Shown here piece after piece: positions 62,072 to 64,000 of a stretch of DNA of 64,000 nucleotides. The notes beneath the pieces were generated by a model. The model worked only from the letters and a program-made list of their open reading frames with translations, had not been told where the DNA came from and ran no database searches. The DNA comes from Arthrobacter sp. EM1 (GTDB lineage Bacteria; Actinomycetota; Actinomycetes; Actinomycetales; Micrococcaceae): assembly GCF_029964055.1 (NCBI RefSeq), contig NZ_CP124836.1, positions 1,178,001-1,242,000 on the forward strand, written 5' to 3'. The position numbers and the translations under genes are program-made. The stretch's first letter is position 1. Every line of letters starts with the position of its first letter.

Positions 62072-62848
62072 ATGGCTGTAGCTGTCCGCGTTATCCCGTG
62101 CCTGGACGTCGATGCCGGCCGCGTCGTCAAGGGCATCAACTTTGAAGGGCTTCGCGACGCCGGCGACCCTGTCGAACTCGCGCACCGGTATGACAACGGC
62201 AGCGCGGACGAGCTGACCTTCCTGGACGTCACGGCCTCATCGGGTAACCGGGAGACCACGTTCGACGTCGTCAGGCGGACCGCGGAGGAAGTCTTTATTC
62301 CACTGACCGTCGGCGGCGGCGTCCGTGGTGTTGCAGAAGTGGACAGGCTCCTGCGCTGCGGCGCGGACAAGGCCGCCATAAACACCGCTGCCGTCGCGCG
62401 TCCCGGGGTGATCGATGAGATTACCCGGCACTTCGGCTCCCAGGTCCTCGTCCTGTCCCTCGACGCCCGGCGCACCCGCCCCGGCTCGCAGCCCACCCCC
62501 TCCGGCTTCGAGGTGACCACACACGGCGGCCGGCAAGGCACCGGGATCGACGCAATCGCATGGGCCCGTGAAGCTGCCGACCGCGGGGTCGGCGAAATCC
62601 TGCTGAACTCGATCGACGCCGACGGCACCAAGGACGGCTTCGACCTGGAGCTCATCCGCTTGGCGCGGGCAGCAGTCAAGGTTCCGCTCATTGCCTCCGG
62701 CGGAGCCGGGAAACCTGAGCACTTCCCGCCGGCGGTGGCGGCCGGCGCGGACGCTGTCCTCGCCGCGTCGGTCTTCCACTTCGGACCGCTGGACATGATC
62801 GCCCAGGTCAAGGCAGCCATCCGGGCAGCAGGGTTCGACGTCCGCTAA
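62072..62848 (+). CDS. hisF: Imidazole glycerol phosphate synthase subunit HisF
   Basis: 258 residues, ATG with AGGAG. Cyclase that uses ammonia from HisH; acts in the HisF-HisH complex. Catalytic Asp12 ([14 protein letters not shown]) and Asp131 (LSLDARR) are present. The TIM barrel has phosphate-binding VGGGVR and ASGGAGK. A short insertion [12 protein letters not shown] (about 135-146) after the second Asp is larger than in E. coli. It follows hisG by 43 nt. Confidence 0.96.
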   Translation: MAVAVRVIPCLDVDAGRVVKGINFEGLRDAGDPVELAHRYDNGSADELTFLDVTASSGNRETTFDVVRRTAEEVFIPLTVGGGVRGVAEVDRLLRCGADKAAINTAAVARPGVIDEITRHFGSQVLVLSLDARRTRPGSQPTPSGFEVTTHGGRQGTGIDAIAWAREAADRGVGEILLNSIDADGTKDGFDLELIRLARAAVKVPLIASGGAGKPEHFPPAVAAGADAVLAASVFHFGPLDMIAQVKAAIRAAGFDVR

Positions 62849-62939
62849 GCGCAATTACGCAAAAAGAAGGTTGGTCGCGCCTGGGCCACGCCCGCAGGGT
62901 CCGCTGGCCGAGCTTGCGGGGTGAGGGCGTTTGCGCGGC

Positions 62940-63584
62940 CTAGAGCCCGACTTCGGCTGACTGCAGGAGCGCGACGGCGTCCGGCTGGCCTTCGAAGGTT
63001 ACGAGCGAATGTCGGGTCCGGCCGTGGGCGTGCATCAGGAGCTCGCCCGGCTCGCCAACGATCGCCACGGATACCGGTGCGCGCTTGGCGACGTGCCGGG
63101 GGCCAGAAGGGCGCACCAGCACAATGCCCAGGTCCACGCCGCGGTACAAGATGGCGGCGCGCTTGATCAGATCGTCCCAGAGGGCGTCGGAGTAGTCCTC
63201 GTCCAGGGCACGGGGCGCCCAGCGGTCGACGGCACGGCGGACGTCTTCCGTGTGGACGAAGTATTCGATCAGGTTGGCGCTTTCGTCCAGGGCCTTGATC
63301 TTCATTGGCGAGAACGCGGAGGGACCGGCACGGAATAACCTCACCAGCTTGGTGTACTCCTCCGGCGCCGTGAGCTTCGCTGCCAGTGCGGCCGTGGCCT
63401 GGTCCGATGCCTTGGCCAGCCGCTTCACCAGCAGCCCCAGACCAACGGCGGCCTTCCGCTCGCGCAGGTACAAGTGCGCGGCAAGGTCCCGGGTTTGCCA
63501 CCCGGCACAGAGCGTGGGGGAGTCAGGGCCGGCCGCGAGCAGGGTTTCGGCCAAGAATTCTCGGGAGGGATCGACGAAATGCAT
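62940..63584 (-). CDS. TIGR03085-type metal-binding protein (DinB-like superfamily)
   Basis: 214 residues from ATG 63584; a GTG one codon upstream is equally possible because a TAGTTT hexamer (63593-63598) lies 5-8 nt before these starts. The N-terminal maleylpyruvate isomerase/DinB-like helical bundle (LCAGWQTRDLAAHLYLRE, about 27-45, with His) is followed by IEYFVHTEDVRRA (His, about 105) and a C-terminal domain (FEGQPDAVALLQSA). Function unknown, perhaps thiol-dependent. It is inverted between hisF and hisI, a placement conserved in related genomes. Confidence 0.82.
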   Translation of the reverse strand: MHFVDPSREFLAETLLAAGPDSPTLCAGWQTRDLAAHLYLRERKAAVGLGLLVKRLAKASDQATAALAAKLTAPEEYTKLVRLFRAGPSAFSPMKIKALDESANLIEYFVHTEDVRRAVDRWAPRALDEDYSDALWDDLIKRAAILYRGVDLGIVLVRPSGPRHVAKRAPVSVAIVGEPGELLMHAHGRTRHSLVTFEGQPDAVALLQSAEVGL

Positions 63585-63742
63585 CACTTGTGAAACTAGC
63601 ACGAGACAGCGGCTCGTGTGCACTTGAATTGCCGTAGTTTTGGCATTAGCGGCCCCGATCTTATCGCGGTGGCGCCGATCCTCGGCGGACCGCGCTGCAA
63701 GCGGACCGCGGGCCAACTGGGCGCCGGCCCGAGTGAAGGCAC

Positions 63743-63748
63743 TAGACT
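63743..63748 (+). promoter_or_regulatory. Predicted -10 element of a leaderless promoter (hisI)
   Basis: TAGACT lies 7 nt before the ATG at 63756. No Shine-Dalgarno sequence. Confidence 0.45.
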
Positions 63749-63755
63749 TGAGCTG

Positions 63756-64000
63756 ATGTCTGAGCAGCCCGCCCCCGCCCTTGGTAGTGCCCACCCGCTT
63801 GATGGATCTCCGGATAACGGGGACGCCGTCGCCGCGACCGTTCCTGCCGCGCCTGCGGGCCCGCTCCCCGCAGGGCTCGCCGAAGCGTTAAAACGCGACA
63901 GCGCCGGGCTGGTCGCAGCGATTGTGCAGCAGTTTGACACCCATGAAGTGCTGATGCTGGGCTGGATGGACGACGAGGCACTTAGCCGCACCATGACCAG
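63756..64000 (+). CDS. hisI: Phosphoribosyl-AMP cyclohydrolase, N-terminal part
   Basis: 81 complete codons are visible before the right edge. Third step of histidine synthesis. The first 45 residues are a disordered Ala/Pro-rich extension; the enzyme then begins with VAAIVQQFDTHEVLMLGWMDDEALSRTM, which matches the HisI N-terminus (AVVQDxxTxEVLMxAxMNxEAL). The zinc and substrate motifs lie outside. Own leaderless promoter predicted, so it is not cotranscribed with the TIGR03085 gene, which points the other way. Confidence 0.9.
   Translation, partial: MSEQPAPALGSAHPLDGSPDNGDAVAATVPAAPAGPLPAGLAEALKRDSAGLVAAIVQQFDTHEVLMLGWMDDEALSRTMT

Overview
The window is about 64 kb of high-GC chromosome from an actinobacterium, most likely a member of the Micrococcaceae close to Arthrobacter/Pseudarthrobacter. 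This rests on the very GC-rich third codon positions, many GTG and TTG starts, and actinobacterial families and gene orders such as DUF5998, SepH, DUF3093-dut-DUF3710-OB fold-DUF3159-ceoC/ceoB, DUF3000-RNase D, and a fused cydDC. It is mostly core chromosome with one small accessory stretch.

Layout. 1-5537: cytochrome bd oxidase operon cydA(partial)-cydB-cydDC. 5559-15906: GNAT protein, DinB-like protein, topoisomerase IV subunit A (parC), a GNAT/acyl-CoA synthetase fusion, DUF5998, an alkaline-phosphatase superfamily enzyme and the FtsZ regulator sepH. 16068-24225: DUF3093, dut, DUF3710, OB-fold and DUF3159 proteins, two TrkA/Ceo potassium regulatory proteins, a KimA-like potassium/APC permease and a TrmA-type RNA methyltransferase. 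24397-30708: aconitase, dxs, a DUF402 protein, an unknown protein and a small helix-hairpin-helix protein. 30793-37706: aldo/keto reductase, fadA/fadB beta-oxidation pair, RNase D and DUF3000. 37807-41126: an operon of DUF6421 protein, SDR oxidoreductase and threonine-aldolase-like enzyme. 41396-47592: msrB, an unknown protein, alpha/beta hydrolase, YbaK-type deacylase, sufE, rhodanese, zapE-like ATPase and an Rv0909-type antitoxin-like protein.

47873-52204 holds a five-tRNA operon (Gly, Cys, Val, Gly, Val) with a strong terminator, a lone tRNA-Val(CAC), and then the accessory stretch: a RecB/Cas4-like PD-(D/E)XK protein, a decayed gene and a DUF222-HNH endonuclease. From 52486 core genes resume: def-fmt-rsmB, rpe, an FMN riboswitch with the full riboflavin operon ribD-ribE-ribB-ribA-ribH, and the histidine genes hisE, hisG, hisF and hisI (cut by the right edge), with a TIGR03085-type protein between hisF and hisI.

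System-level points. Riboflavin is made by one FMN-controlled operon in which the DHBP synthase and GTP cyclohydrolase II are separate genes. A potassium module (two RCK proteins divergent from a KimA-like transporter) is embedded in a housekeeping cluster. At least eleven genes have a TAnnnT hexamer 6-7 nt before the start codon and little or no Shine-Dalgarno sequence, which suggests widespread leaderless transcription. No CRISPR array, insertion sequence or prophage was seen. The least described units are the DUF6421-SDR-aldolase operon and the possible KimA/Ceo partnership.
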